Source of the DNA: Astropecten irregularis
Taxonomy: Eukaryota; Echinodermata; Asteroidea; Paxillosida; Astropectinidae
Length of the DNA stretch: 64,000 nucleotides
Assembly: GCA_963971285.1 (NCBI GenBank)
Contig: OZ020258.1
Location: forward strand, 2,232,001-2,296,000
Direction: 5' to 3'
Shown here in pieces: positions 23,456 to 36,812 of the stretch (position 1 is the stretch's first letter; each line of letters begins with the position of its first letter). Below the pieces are notes generated by a model. It saw only the letters and a list, made by a program, of their open reading frames with translations, had not been told where the DNA came from and did not search any database. The translations under genes were made by a program, and so were the position numbers.

Positions 23456-23809
23456 TTAAAGGTAGTATCATACTTTGGTTTTTATCAAAGAAATACAGAT
23501 TCATGAGCAAAAATATCAAGACAGATACAGTAACAGTCATCTGTGAAATTTCAGTCCCATACTAGGTGCCCACTTATTGAGAAAACAGTGAAAAACGGCC
23601 ACGGTATTTTTTAAGTCTTTTCTCTTTTATTTTTGATCTTTTAAATGATCAAAAGGATTTTCGGTCGTTGGTTTACTAATTTCTGGATAAATATACCATT
23701 TCAGGCGAACACATTTTAATAATATGTTTCTACCACCACCATCTTCATACCCTGTAAGTTATACGTAAATCTGTTTTGGTTTCTTACCAAAGTATGATAC
23801 TACCTTTAA
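23456..23809 (-). mobile_element. TTAA-flanked MITE, full length
   Basis: Same family in opposite orientation: TTAAAGGTAGTATCATACTT then TATCAAAGAAATACAG at the left, AAAGTATGATACTACCTTTAA-type end at the right. 354 bases. Confidence 0.92.
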
Positions 23810-24193
23810 GCTAAGTGTTGTATTATGGTCAACCAGACGCATCTTCAATAATCATGTCACCGAAATTTTAGTTGAGTTGGTTTTTTTTATAGGGAATTTG
23901 CCTGAAATACAATATTCCACTTCAAAGCATCTTTACTTGCATGCGCCTGAGCGTGTCCGGCAGAAAAACTCTAGAATTATTTCGGGACATGGCTTTGAAA
24001 TTTTTTTATTCCATCTTCTCTTTCAAATTTCATTAGCAATTGTTTTTCGTGCATTGGGAATTCAATTCAAATCTGTAAGAGAAGGAAAAATGAAATGTGG
24101 TTAAGCAAAATGTCAATGAACTTATAAAACAGGCAGCAGCGATTTTTTTTCGAAACTCTTTTCCAAAATGGATTTTTTTTTAAAGGAATCGTC

Positions 24194-24544
24194 TTAAAGG
24201 TAAGTACAAGTACAGGATAATACCCAATCAGAAATGTTGACAGATTTACGTATAACGTTCAGGATATGAAGATGGTGCTGGTTACCGTTAAAGTATTTCG
24301 GCCTGAAATGGCGTATAATTATATCCAGAAATTAGTAAAACAACGACCGAAAAACAGTTTTGATATCGGGGTAAAAACCATTCTTTATGACTGTTTTATG
24401 AGAAAGTTTGAGTGTTTTGTTTTTGCTATTTCCTCGTGACTCAGATGTTCGATTGAGCACATTTTCACTGGTTTATTATTTCACGTACATGTTTGATTAG
24501 ACCAAGTGTAAGTGCTGTTCTGTGATCATGTATTATACCTTTAA
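24194..24544 (+). mobile_element. TTAA-flanked MITE, second subfamily
   Basis: TTAAAGGTAAGTAC at the left, ATTATACCTTTAA at the right, 351 bases. The left half resembles the main family; the right half (CTTACACTTGG inverted, TTCTGTGATCATG) matches 11147-11480. Confidence 0.8.
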
Positions 24545-24572
24545 ATCAGTCTAAATACTTCATATGTTTTCT

Positions 24573-24720
24573 GGGCTGGACTTCACCAAACACTAAGATT
24601 AATCTTAAGATGAGTTGTCAGTATGAGCATAGTGTGTCGTATTGTGACATCACTCTTTGCTTAGCAATTAGTATTGATTCACATTTAAGATCAATCTCGG
24701 GGCTTCGTGAAATTGGCCTC
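24573..24720. mobile_element. Palindromic MITE family E
   Basis: GGCTGGACTTCACCAAACAC at the left, GGGGCTTCGTGAAATTGGCC at the right; inner AAGATTAATCTTAAGATGAG. Confidence 0.78.
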
Positions 24721-24762
24721 CGGTCGAGTTCGGTCATCGATCACCGAATATGAAAAGTTCCT

Positions 24763-24921
24763 GCAGCCGATTTCACGAAATGTTGCGTATCTTACGCAAC
24801 GGACAAAACGTTGCGTAAGTTTCGTGAAACGGGATCAAAACTTGTGCAACCAAGGCAGGAAAATGTTGCGTAACTTACGCAAATGCGTACGCAACATATG
24901 AAGTTTCGTGAAATCGGCTGC
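24763..24921. mobile_element. Palindromic MITE family H
   Basis: Perfect ends GCAGCCGATTTCAC / GTGAAATCGGCTGC, followed by GTTGCGTA and TACGCAAC motifs repeated several times in both orientations. 159 bases. The target site duplication is unclear. Confidence 0.78.
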
Positions 24922-26174
24922 TGATGTGTGGCTCTACATTCGTGTGTGTCCTTCGGATTACCATATGGGGGGGGGGGGAGAGGGGCGGGGAAAGGGGAGG
25001 TTGAGAGGACATTTTTGAGAATTTGAAGTGGTTAAGATGGTTGAACCATCTTTGGCATTCAGCTCTTACCAAAAACAGACGCAAAAACAACGTCCCTTGT
25101 CCCGAATAGAAACACGCCGCAGCTGCGCCCGCAGACACTCATTTACATCATCGATACTTCACAAGCCAACGAGGCACCGAGATAACTTAATTTGTTATAA
25201 GGTCATCTCCCCCACACCCACCCCACCTTACCCCTCCCCCGTCATTCACTAGAGGGGTTAGTCGAGGCACAGGGGTATCATGACTGACGAAACCAAGGAA
25301 TATAATGATCGATGTATCGATATTTCATAGCGCGGCATCTTAAACTCACCCAATTGCAAACGTGTGTCTTACAAAAGACACTGGATATTTATAATACACG
25401 AGATGCATGAATCGAAATGGTTGTGTATCATTCTGGTGAACAAATACAGGCTTTCATTGAAACATGATTTAAGAAAAGGAAAAGATAAATCAAAGGAGAG
25501 GAACACAATCACGAATTAATGTGTATGTTGCAGGATAACATCAGTTATAGGACTGTCTTTTCGGGATACGTCAAATTTCTTTGATAAAAAGTGGCCTTCG
25601 AAAATGACTCTCGTCTGCCCTTGTAATGACCGATTCCCTTCAGTAGAATGGGTAAGCGTCCGGGTACCAGCTATTAAAGCGGTGCACCAGCGATTTCTAG
25701 AAATCGAGCACAAAAACACCACTTCAATTGTAGCCCATCTTACATTATATATGACTATAGAAATATAATCCACAGAGAGGGATTGGTCATGCGTTGTGTC
25801 TCTTAACGATGTATGACGTCATCAAAATATCATGCATATTCATAAGATATGGGCGACCATGACGACGTACAATGAGACAGAAAGAAGGAGGAATTAAGGA
25901 GTACTTGAATTTGATTTACACGAATAAATCTCTTGATAAAAATAAGACTTGATATCAATGTCTTTCAACTACCCAGTGAAGGTAATGCATCGTACTGATT
26001 TCAATTGCTAAATGATCAAATTCTTTTCTTCATGTACATTAACTCTTTTGTTTTGTTTTACTCGTTTTTATAATATTTTCCCTGTTTTGCTTAATTTTCA
26101 TAATTTCATTATTACTTGTTTACTTTTAGTTCATTTATTTGTTTGTTATATTTATCATTATCAATATACAGCAG

Positions 26175-26345
26175 TTTATGGGAGGTTTCATGACTGGCAA
26201 AGGAACAAAGATAATTGACTATTTGTGATACTGCCAACATAGGGACTGGATAGCTCAGTTGGTAAGAGCGCACGGTACAGCAGTCCTGGAGCTGGGAGGT
26301 CCCAGGTTCGAACCCCGCTACAGTCAATTTCCTTTGTCCACATTT
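26175..26345 (+). mobile_element. tRNA-derived SINE family 2
   Basis: tRNA-like head: GGATAGCTCAGTTGGTAAGA (A box) and GGTTCGAACCCCGCTACAGT (B box), then CAATTTCCTTTGTCCAC. The upstream part TTTCATGACTGGCAAAGGAA matches copies at 29550, 32780 (inverted) and 60190. Not called a tRNA gene because the flanks repeat with it. Confidence 0.75.
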
Positions 26346-26984
26346 CAATTATTTCCAAGTTTCTTATTATTACTTGGTTATTGCTATTAAGAAAACTGGA
26401 TCATAAAACCTTTCACTGATATCAAAGTTCACCTCGCCGCATTAAAATTGCATGCCTTCCGGGTCAACGCTCGCCACACTTAATACAGAGACCACACCAC
26501 ACCCATAATGCCTATACTATCAAACCACGTATATACATGCACTCTCATTCAAGGTATCTCATATTGGCCAAGCAGGACAAATCAATCAAAGAGAACGAAG
26601 AAGATGAAATGGAGAAAGGAAAAAAATCGGGAGCAGCTCCGGGTGGACTCGATACGAAAACAACCAATCAGGGGGCTGGATTGTTGACTCAGGTGTCGTC
26701 AGTGTAGACATAATCACGCTGCCAATACTGTCATGTACATTAGGCGCTCGTCCAGCAGACGTTTCTTGCCACGCTAATTGACCTTCCACGTATAACAGAA
26801 TGTAGAAAATAAAAACCCAAGCTGACATGGGCTGGTCTGTCGTACTGCGTGCTGCAATTGACCGTGACGAGTTTGTAACCTGGTGCACTGACAATTCTTG
26901 TACTCTTTTGTGCAATTGGATGTGATGCATGAAATCCAACCATACAGTGAGGTAAAATTGAAGAGATGCATTGATAAAATGCAA

Positions 26985-27145
26985 GGAGAAGACTGATGAT
27001 GACTAGAGCAGGCTAGTCGAAACGTTGAGACCTTACGAGAAGTGCGAACGAAATAGAAGTGCGAAAGTATGACTGATTATTACATGGTGTTTCCGCAAAT
27101 CGATCCACATACCAATTGTCACCATGCAAAGTCTCAAATCTTTCA
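26985..27145 (+). mobile_element. Penelope-like fragment with hammerhead-ribozyme-like core
   Basis: CTGATGA at 26993-26999, a 6-bp perfect stem GACTAG/CTAGTC (27001-27018) with loop AGCAGG, then GAAAC at 27019-27023: the order of catalytic boxes of a hammerhead ribozyme. Followed by GTTGAGACC and GAGAAGTGCGAAAGTA-like sequence shared with 60855-60960. One extra base lies between CTGATGA and the stem. The Penelope link is inference from the known occurrence of such ribozymes there. Confidence 0.5.
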
Positions 27146-29549
27146 AGAAGAATATAATATAGTTAAATGGAGGCATAATCCAATGGGTAATAAGCAATAG
27201 TTGGGCATGCTAATGACAAACAAACAATTAACAAATACCCAAACAATGATTAAAATACAAGTAAACAAACCAGCAAACACTCCTAGCAGTTGCAGACAGA
27301 AAGTAAGATCCTTTTTGACAATAACTGGACACTGTATGGCCTTGGGTTATTTTACTAAAGATTCAAATTTTACTATGCAAATTTGAAATGGATAAGTATA
27401 ATGACAATGTCAGCCATCATTTACGCCAAACGTTTCCAAATCAGAAAGAGTGACAGAAAATATCGAATAATTATGTCTCTCTAGATTTTCAGTTGCTGCT
27501 TTAAGGAATAAGTATTAAGAATGTGAGGATTGTAATAATGCGATCTTAATATAACTCTTTGGAAAATGGCACACACGAATGCCAGTCATGGCCTTAGCCA
27601 TAATTATTGTTTATCACATTAATGTGTGTTGCGAGACAACAAATCAAATGAACCACTGATTAAGGAAACGACATCATGTTCGCAGACTTGTTTTAGTTTA
27701 TGAGCTTTCAGTTGAAAAGACGCTTACAGAATTCCATCAATGCATTGTTACAAATATAGTAATTCTCAGAATTTTGTCTGATTCAATGTCGCCAGACAGA
27801 CAATTGATCAGAATTTGCTTTTATAGGCGCCCCTTTGGAGACATTCTATAGTAGATGTTGTTGTGTGCTTTGCTCGACTTGAAATTTTCTTGCTCTAAAA
27901 CCAGAATTTATATGTAATTCTACAAATCACGACTCCAAATCCAGACCACAAAATGAAAGATGATTCAAAGCAGAGATCCAAGGTATAGAGATATACAGGG
28001 AGGCCAGGTTACAAAGTAAGGCTGTGAGGAAGTCATCTTGGTTTGGAAATCACCCTGTGACTAAAACGCACAAGTGAATTTCATCATTGAAACTAAAATA
28101 TAATGCCAATATTGCAAGCAAAATGAGCAATGTACAATAGTCCTCGAGTTTAAATTTTAAAAATCTTACAGTTCATACTGCTTGAAGCATTGTGCACGCC
28201 TGTTCTTATGCATTTTTGAGACAGACATTGCATTTAGAACCAATTAAGTTCCATGCGGTTCCAGTATGGCATGTCCATGTGTAGAAGAATCCAACTCCTG
28301 CACAGGTGTAAATCCAGCACGTGAGATACTCGGTGTAATTACAACGGACGGGAGGGGGAGGACAGGAATGTGAAACAAAAGAAATAAATAAATAGGAATG
28401 CGATAGATGTAGAATCGACTAATGGTAAGCAGACGAAGACAAGATGCCCAGCGTAGATTAATAATGATTCCGATGTCTTCATATTCTACCTGTTCATAAA
28501 ATCTATATAAAGTGCCTGGCAAATGGACAGCTTCATCTTGTGTAATTCTCCCGCTATAGCACTTGGATGAACCGAAACCATAGCGGGGAATTAGCGAACA
28601 AGATCCGATAGGATTGTCTTGTCGATTACCCGTTGGAGAAGTAGACTCGTTCTGACAGATGGAGTGTTCCATTTTTCATTGCATGCCCCTTAAGAAGCAG
28701 CATAGTGGATCTGGATGTAAAATGGAGGCCGCTGGTTTTTGTTTCCTTAAATTTTTGTTTTGGCTTATTTTTTTATGTTCATAAATTGGTTAGAAGTAGG
28801 CCAATTTAGATATAATTCCTTTTCAAGTGAAACGACCGAAATTCCTTGCATTAAGATGTTTAAGAAGACACGACGTTTCGAGCCCAGTAGTGAATCGTTT
28901 TCCTCTGAGATAGACACACTTACACAGCGTCCATTATAATCGAAACTTCCAGCACTAATGGTTGGATCTAAATCAAATTACAAACATTACCATCACCCAT
29001 AATTGAAAAGAACTGTCTTCTTTCAAACGGAGAAAGACAGGTCGAGAATGGACGGAAAAGCAAACTATGCATCAAGCCTGCATGCGTGCATGCTCCCATT
29101 TGGGGGTTACGTATATATTTAGAAAATGTTAATATTCGACACATGTAGTTAATTTAGGTAATTTGCGTTGGTGCGACAAACTACATAATATTATGTACAA
29201 AAATATGTGTTTCTTTAAAAAGAAACACATTCTAAATCTTTGCAGGTCTTGAAATTGACTGAGTAAACATACAACCGAGGAGAGAGCGTTATTATTTAAT
29301 ACATATTGGAGACAAGTCATTAGCAAAAATGTTGCCGCGGAGTTGATTTTGTTTCTTACCTGCATTTTTTTCATTCGGTATTTTAACACTGCGACCATGT
29401 TGTCGAATTTCACTCGTGCAACTGACGGTGTTCCAGTCAATGTGATAAGCTGGATGTACATATACTTAGAGATCAATGACAGTTGAATTGAACGATTTAA
29501 CGAAGAGTTGAGTCTTGAATCACCTCAAACTTAAAACATTGCTTCTTGG

Positions 29550-29733
29550 AAAAATCATCAAATAACCACAAGGGAAACTGGCTTCTGACTGCCAAACGAA
29601 CAAAGATAACTGACTCACTGGGGACACCACCAACTTAGGGAAGGATAGTTCATTTGATAAAGCGCCTTTACGGTATTCAGGAGATCCCCGGTTCGAATCC
29701 CGCTCCAGTCAATTTTCTTTGTTCACTTTTCAT
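29550..29733 (+). mobile_element. tRNA-derived SINE family 2
   Basis: AATCATCAAATAACCACAAG, GGGGACACCACCAACTTAGG, then the tRNA-like head with GATAAAGCGCC and CGGTTCGAATCCCGCTCCAG. Confidence 0.75.
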
Positions 29734-29827
29734 GGAATAAATAGAAATAATTATAGTTACAGATGACAATGTTAATATGGCCTTGTGTGATGAGAGGAAA
29801 TTACGTTGGGTATTTCATTCAGAAAAA

Positions 29828-29935
29828 TGTTAACGGTATGTTTCTACCACCACCATCTTCATACCCTGTAAGTTATAGGTAAATCTGTGAACATTTCTGT
29901 TTTGGTTTCTTACCAAAGTATGATACTACCTTTAA
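29828..29935 (-). mobile_element. TTAA-flanked MITE, truncated
   Basis: Only the right-hand third remains: GTTAACGGTATGTTTCTACC to ATGATACTACCTTTAA. Confidence 0.85.
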
Positions 29936-31432
29936 TATAAGAATAAAAACTGTAATGTAGCTGGAAACTCTGGTTGGAGTATTCATTTTCAGATATGGAA
30001 TAAATATAATAATAACAATAAATATTAAGTTATATATAACAGCAAATATGTAAATAAAATTCTACTGAACTGCAACAGCTCCTGAAATGCTCGATAAACT
30101 AAATGAAAATCATATCAAATTAATAGCGTGTGAAATGCATTCAGCTGCTACAGAAAAGTAATATTGTTTTCGCACTGGCAATTTTGTTATTGAAATAAAT
30201 AATGACGCTTTTATTAAAAAGAAAATACACATACTTTAAAAAAAATTCCAACACTTCGTGCAATTTGTCACTTCATCGTTTTCAGGTTATTGAGACGAGG
30301 AAATAAAATAAACAATTGTTGTCCCTTTTCTTTTTTCTGCTTGTGCATTGAAACTACTGTATTGATATAATTTTATATACCAGACCATTAAGATGCCGAT
30401 GTTGAATAAGACATCAATAGCAGCCGGTGATCACTGCGTGTTTTATTTCACAACTCATCCTGCCAAGACGAAAGGACGTTTTTGCGAAATAAAATTATCC
30501 ACCGATCTCAAACAATGACCTTGGTGTAGTAATGTGAAATTGCCACAGTCGGTCTGAATTAAAATGTGCATGGTTAAGGGTTGGAAATTTAATAGAATGG
30601 GAATCTTTTTCATCATGACTTGTGTAACATAATGATATGCATCCAAAGAAATTACATTTCCCTAAAATAAATCGAGATATAAATTTGTCTTTCCTTTACC
30701 TTGAATGTTTGTCCAAACTGTACGTTTCACGTGTTTTGCATTGTAATGTTAGAATTTTTGTATAAAAAGATTAAAATAATAAAACGGCGAAATACAATTA
30801 ATAGAAAATCACCACATATCATTAATCTGTCCAGCTATTCAATTGTCATTTTCACCAATTATGGTTTTGTGTAACTTACCCATGTACGATGAAGGACCAA
30901 CTATCCATTTTCATAATAACTACTTTCTGAGATAGTGTACCTTCTCTAGCCAGTTGCTATAGTTACTGCATTACTTTATCAATTTCCTCCCTGATTTAGG
31001 TTTTTCAGGATGTCTCTTTTCCAAACTCAGTTGTAGAGTCTTCCGTTTCACTTCTATCGCAACCTCCTCCCCCTAAAATTAGAGACTTGGTATCTAGGAT
31101 CGCAACGTCGGTTCCTTTCTAGCGATGCATCTTTAGTTCCTTCTCTCCTGGCAGGAGGGAGATATACATACAGCAGACCTCATCAAAATTGAGATCTTTT
31201 AAACAAATAGTTATCCCCAACCTGTCTTTACCCTTGCATTTTAAGGCATCGTTGGTGTTATAATTATTATGCATGTGTTTAAGTAGCAGTGCCGGCAGCG
31301 TCATGAGTATCCGGTTCCTGTTTTTAAGGTTTTGCTCTCTGGCATGGAATTTGTGATGGGCACTTCAGGTGTTCCTCAAATTAAAACTTCTTATTTGTCT
31401 TTGTAATATATAAGGTTCGCAGATCATACATA

Positions 31433-31657
31433 GGGCCTTTATGAAATGAGGCTTGAGGCTAGGTTTTGGGATTTATTTTGCTACTGCCATTTTGTGTCCT
31501 AAAATGAAATGAAGGGCTTGAGATACATGACGAAGCTGGAGCCTTTCTTCGGCTTCGTCATGTTGCCCAATCCATTCGCTTGGTGTTGTGGACTTCAAAT
31601 GGCAGTAAAGCGAAACAAGTCCCAAGTCTATAGCCTCAAGCCTGGTTTCAAGACCCA
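31433..31657. mobile_element. Palindromic MITE family D
   Basis: GAGGCTTGAGGCTAGG at the left; CAAGTCTATAGCCTCAAGCC at the right. The centre contains the hairpin GAAGCTGGAGCC, TTTCTTCGGCTTC. It resembles 7618-7846. Confidence 0.75.
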
Positions 31658-32779
31658 TAATTAGGAGGCGGCAAAGTTTGCATTGGAGTGGCTTGTACCT
31701 TGGGCTAGCACAAAGCAGCCTCATCACTTGGTTGATAACATTTTACATAATACCGAGCGGTTTTGACCGCATGTAGAGGTAGTCGGGCCGTTTTCCACCC
31801 TCCTTATAATTGAATTTTAATTACCTCAGCCCTGGTCACTCATACTGCAGGTGAACTCATAGCCCAGCCCTCTGGTCATTGAATTAATCCATAAGTAATT
31901 GCCTACTGGCCCAGGGCTATTAAAGCTTGTCTTTAAATTCCGTGACGGTATCGCTTCAAACATTGAGCAAAATTGTTTTCAATCCATATAACTGGCATTT
32001 GGAAGAAAAACAATTATACATTTTCTGTCTTTAATTCTTTGGCTCCTATGTAGATCATAATATTATCGCAACGTGTTTTATTCGTTTACATTAAGTCTGA
32101 GATTAATAAGTTTATTGCATTTTTAACTATAATAATGATGTTGAATTAATTTTCTTTGCTAAAACTTCCCAAAATCTCCTTTGCTCATTCCATAATTAAA
32201 TTACCAGTGTTTCAATAAAGGGTAAATCGATAGTTTGCTTATTGCAAAAGCTCCGACGACAATTCAAGCATAGACTAAAAGGCAACAAACGTATTGTTTC
32301 TTACGGCGCCTTATGAATAAATACTAATTGTTAAGTCAACAAAAATGGCTCCGGAATGTTATGGGACCACGATGTAATTCATGATTTGTCTTTCCCAAGT
32401 CGAAGGAACCCAGATATTCGTCTGAGGTTGTGGTAATATTGTGTCTGTATGTCATCGTTTGAAAGAGACCACAAATCTGATAGGTTTTAGAATGTGGGTC
32501 GGTATCTTTGTATACATGGGCGTTTGATTGAATTAACCATTGCAGAGGCATGCGTTGTTAATCAGCCAAAACGTGCGTGGCACTTAGAAAAATCACGAGC
32601 TGGATGTATAATCAACCGTTTCATATTGCTTGGTGCCTGCAAACTGCTGGGTAGGCTTTTGTCCTACACATGACGTGAAACGGTATCGTGGCATCCGGGA
32701 ATTGAATAAACATCAATTGCCAGATGAAAAATATGGCTTTCCAACTGGCATGTGAGGCAGTGAAAGTTTCCGGTGAACA

Positions 32780-33090
32780 TCTTTGAAAAGTGAACAAAGA
32801 ACAATTGACTGTATCGGGATTCGAAACGGCAACCTCCTGAATACCGTACAGGCACTCAACTGTTATAGCCCTACGTTGGTGGTGTCCCAAATAGTCAAAT
32901 ATCTGTGTTCGTTTGGCAGTCAGAAGCCATGAAACCACGCACCCACCGCCATACCCCAGGGATCATTTCACAGATACACGCAGCAATGCTGCAACATGAG
33001 AACGTAATATGGGGGGGGGGGTTCACTCAAAGAGGATACAGCTTTTTAATTAATATAATCATCAAATAAGCACAAGGGAAACTGACTGAA
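32780..33090 (-). mobile_element. tRNA-derived SINE family 2, longer copy
   Basis: Inverted: GATTCGAAACGGCAACCTCC, ATAGCCCTACGTTGGTGGTG, GATACACGCAGCAATGCTGC, AGAGGATACAGC, AATCATCAAATAAGCACAAG. The same blocks occur in direct orientation at 60190-60490. Immediately followed by a short direct repeat of ACTGACTGAA. Confidence 0.72.
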
Positions 33091-36000
33091 ACTGACTGAA
33101 ACTGACTGAAAATCTTGTAAGAGAGTAAACGGTAATCATCAACTTTGGAGAAACGGAGTTACAAAAACGTTTGTAATCGTTATGCCTATCCCACTGAATG
33201 ACAGTTCCTATACTGAATACAAAAATGAACCTTGCAAGGATGTACACAGCTGGGACTTGGTAATTACTTCGGATTGACAATCCTAACCATCATCCGTCAA
33301 ATCTCTTTCCCATCTCCCCTAAAAATGTGATTTGGTGTCGAAGACTTCACGTCCTGTCAAATTCATCATCGACATCATGGCGTTATTTAATGAAACGCAA
33401 AGACGAATGGCAACATCATGTTAGGTTCAACATCCAAATGAAATCAGTACATGATTGAACTTAAAGGTAACATTGTCACAGAATAACTGTAGGCTTTATT
33501 GCAGACATACATGAACACGAAATGCTTTTAAGTGTTAATAATGCCCCTTTTAGCTTATTGCTGTCACAAAAAAACATCTGAATCTTGCACGACTTTTCGC
33601 CCATTCCATATCTATATGTTATGGTTGTCATCAGCTTTTGGTGTTTCATAAAAAAGCGACTTGGAAATTGGACAAGAAATCGACAGTCTTTTTGGCCAAA
33701 CAGTGTGAAGTAATTGTGGTACAGGTATTGCCCCAGTTCTTCTTTGCTTGGGACTATAAACTTTATTGTGAACCCTAACATTTCCTACATTCCTCCAACC
33801 AAACTGCTATATATATTATATTTTCAATATTTGTGATCGTTCTCCAAACAAGATCAGCCCCTGATATCATGGCACGGCGCGGTAGCTGACGGTGTATATA
33901 CGCTCAAGAAACATTCATAAACTGAATAGAGGCAGATGGGCATATAAACGCTGTAGAAATCGATACGGCTGACAGGTGGCTGGCGAAGATTCAATCAGGC
34001 GGATGATGGGAGCTGGAACCGTCTCTCTCTCGCTCTCTCGCTGCCCCCTCCATGCCCAAAGTACGTGGGCAGGAAAAACACGGCGATGGAGTAGGAGGAG
34101 GGTTGCTTGAAGAAGATTGTGTCCTACCTTGGATTTAAGACATGTAAAAACATTCCTGTGTTCTCATGCATTAACGATCGGCACACGGGGCCTCCGTCTG
34201 TCTAAATTAAGCAAATCGTCTCTGTTTTTTCTTCTTCTTTCTATTTGTGTTTTCGTCTTCGGATGAAATAAGGGAGCAATTTGGATCTACATTGCCTGTG
34301 AATGACCCCGAACCTGTCAAATTACGAATCTCGGTTTTGAAAAGAATCTGCAATTCTTAACAAACATAACATTTAAAAATGATTATGATTTAGTAATCAA
34401 AATTTGACGATTTGGATTGTTTGTCTCCAACATTTCTCCCATCCTTTATTTACAATATTATCGCAAACTGATTAATCATAACAATTTGCCTGGATAGAAA
34501 CTTGTTGTTCAAACCTTATTGAGAGAAGTGAACAAATCTGGATTTTTAAAAGTCAATTTGAAAGTATAAACATGACAATTCGTTTAATCGTTATTTTCTT
34601 TCTGCTATGTATACAACAAGAATCATCTCTGATATTCTTCTTCATACTAATGAACATATCAAGTATTTACAAACTGTTAAATGGCAATACATCCTGGACA
34701 TGAAGACACAATAAAAATGCCATCTTATCTATCCCCGCTACCTCACCTCGAAGCAGTTTGTAATTTAATTTCACCAGTCCTAAACTATATCTATTTCTGT
34801 ATTGATATCTCTAATAGATTGAGGTATATATTTATGAGACGGGCTCGAGTCGAAAATAGAGAGTAACCTGGATCTGACACAGCTACGTGTCTTCAATGAC
34901 CTCTGTAACTAACATAATTCCAATTCCTGGCTCCTTATAAACGGGGGCAGCCATAGCCGAGGGCCATACGACATTGGCGAATGCCAGCCATTCGTCTATA
35001 CCAATTGTATTTATGGGTTGACAAACATTTAGCGTGAGTCTTCGGGATGGCCCCCAGCCAATGGCCGCCTCTTAAAAAAGGACTGACCATTTTCGCCCCA
35101 CATGCATTCCCCTGTATATCCACTGCCGGTTATTGGATGTGGACAGAGATAGTGTCAAGATCTGTATTATTGACACGCTGGGCTGGTTTTGAGCTGATTT
35201 TATTCATCACATTGAGGTTTCGAGGCTGGCGGATCAGCACACGAATATCGAAGAATTTGGGATAAATTCTTTTTTTTTTTAATCGAAACATTTTTATTTC
35301 GATTGTCAAATTGACCAGTTAATTGTTGGCTGTTGGGAAAGTGTCAAGTGGTATCTAGAACGATGTTGTATGATGCTCAACTGCGCATTTCTATGCTGGA
35401 GACTAATACAAGAGACAAGAATTCGTTTTACCAAACAGAAACTCGTCATTTGATTGGTTGAAGCCACGTTACGTAGATAGTTTCGAAGACTATAGCACTT
35501 CGAGCGTGCAATGGGCAGTTTTAGATATCTGCCTTATACAATCAACATAGTCCCCGCTGCACGTATTGTTAATGTCCAGTTTAATACAAACTGACATAGG
35601 AATTGTCACATTGACATGTTTTTGCTGTCATTTTGCATTTGCAAAGAGGGAAAAGCAGCAATTGAACCGAAAACCATTTCATACATTGCACAGGAATAAT
35701 GCAGTACAGATTTTTAACACGATCATTCTGCACGTATAGTTGATTCGCATTTCACAAGAAGCTGATTAAATATGTGAGTTCTGTTACAGAAATGTGTGGT
35801 CTCATCTTGGAGCTAAACAGCTCGTAAGAAGATGAAACGGCTGGATTATCACGCCAGACCGGAAGACTTACAGATACCCATGCATGAATTCCATAGCAAC
35901 GCAGTTGAACTTGAGCTTAGATTCTCAACATCAGTCTACATATGCATCAAATTATATGTCAACTGTCGGAGTAAAAATAAAATCTGATGTTAGTGTAAGG

Positions 36001-36571
36001 TTTTTCATTGGGGCACAACGACTCAACGCTCGCGCAGATGTGAATTTAATAACCTGAATAATCGGGTTCGATGTGATGTCCTATTCTCCCTACGGGCGAT
36101 CCATACCGACTTAACATCCGTAGCGCTTGGTACTTCAACGGTACTTTTAACGCCATAAGTGCTGCATCAAGTGATTTACCCCTTGCAGCGATAATTCCAC
36201 GGTGTTTTCGTCTGGCTTGACCTAAAACACACCGAGTTTGTCTTCAGTCTTGTCCCCTTGAAGGGTAGCTCTGAGGCTTCTGACGGTTGATGGGGGAGAC
36301 TAGATCACCGTCCGTCCTCCCACGTCCCTCCTCTCTGCTAACGAAGCCTGGGAGACGAACACTGATTGATTATAATCACCGGTTGCGGTACTCTAGAATT
36401 TCACTGCGGTTTATGATCAATGAAACACTTTAAACACACCTCACATTTGAAGAGGAGTGTCCCGGCGCTGAATGCCATGTTGGCCGTGAGTGGTGCCTAA
36501 ACATAAAGACATGTATACACTAAACATCAACTTTAGAATAAGGCTCTGCAATAATGTGACTGTATACACCT

Positions 36572-36812
36572 GGGGCCAATTTCACAGCGCCCCAACAAAC
36601 ATTTGCTTAGCACAAACATTTCTAGCCCAATAAAACAAACCACAGTTAAAAATTTCATTTCATGTTCATGGTCAGTCAACAACAGCCAAAAAACAATTAC
36701 AAGCGATGCACAACACATGGATATTAATTTGGTTGTTAACCCTGTTTTTATTAAGACTGAAATGTCATGCTTAGGAAATTTTTGTGCTAAGCAGGGCTGT
36801 GAAATTGGCCCC
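36572..36812. mobile_element. Palindromic MITE family F, full length
   Basis: GGGGCCAATTTCACAGCGCC at the left and CTGTGAAATTGGCCCC at the right; subterminal GCTTAGCACAAACA / TTTGTGCTAAGCAG. Lies 0.67 kb before VIAAT exon 2. Confidence 0.85.

Noticed and set aside
26242-26325. Possible functional tRNA gene
   Set aside because: The tRNA-like head repeats together with its flanks at 29630 and 60361 (and inverted at 32810), so it is a SINE head.
28244-28672. Minus-strand open frame of 142 codons in the VIAAT intron
   Set aside because: No recognisable domain, no splice context and composition like the surrounding intron; kept only as a possible unknown.
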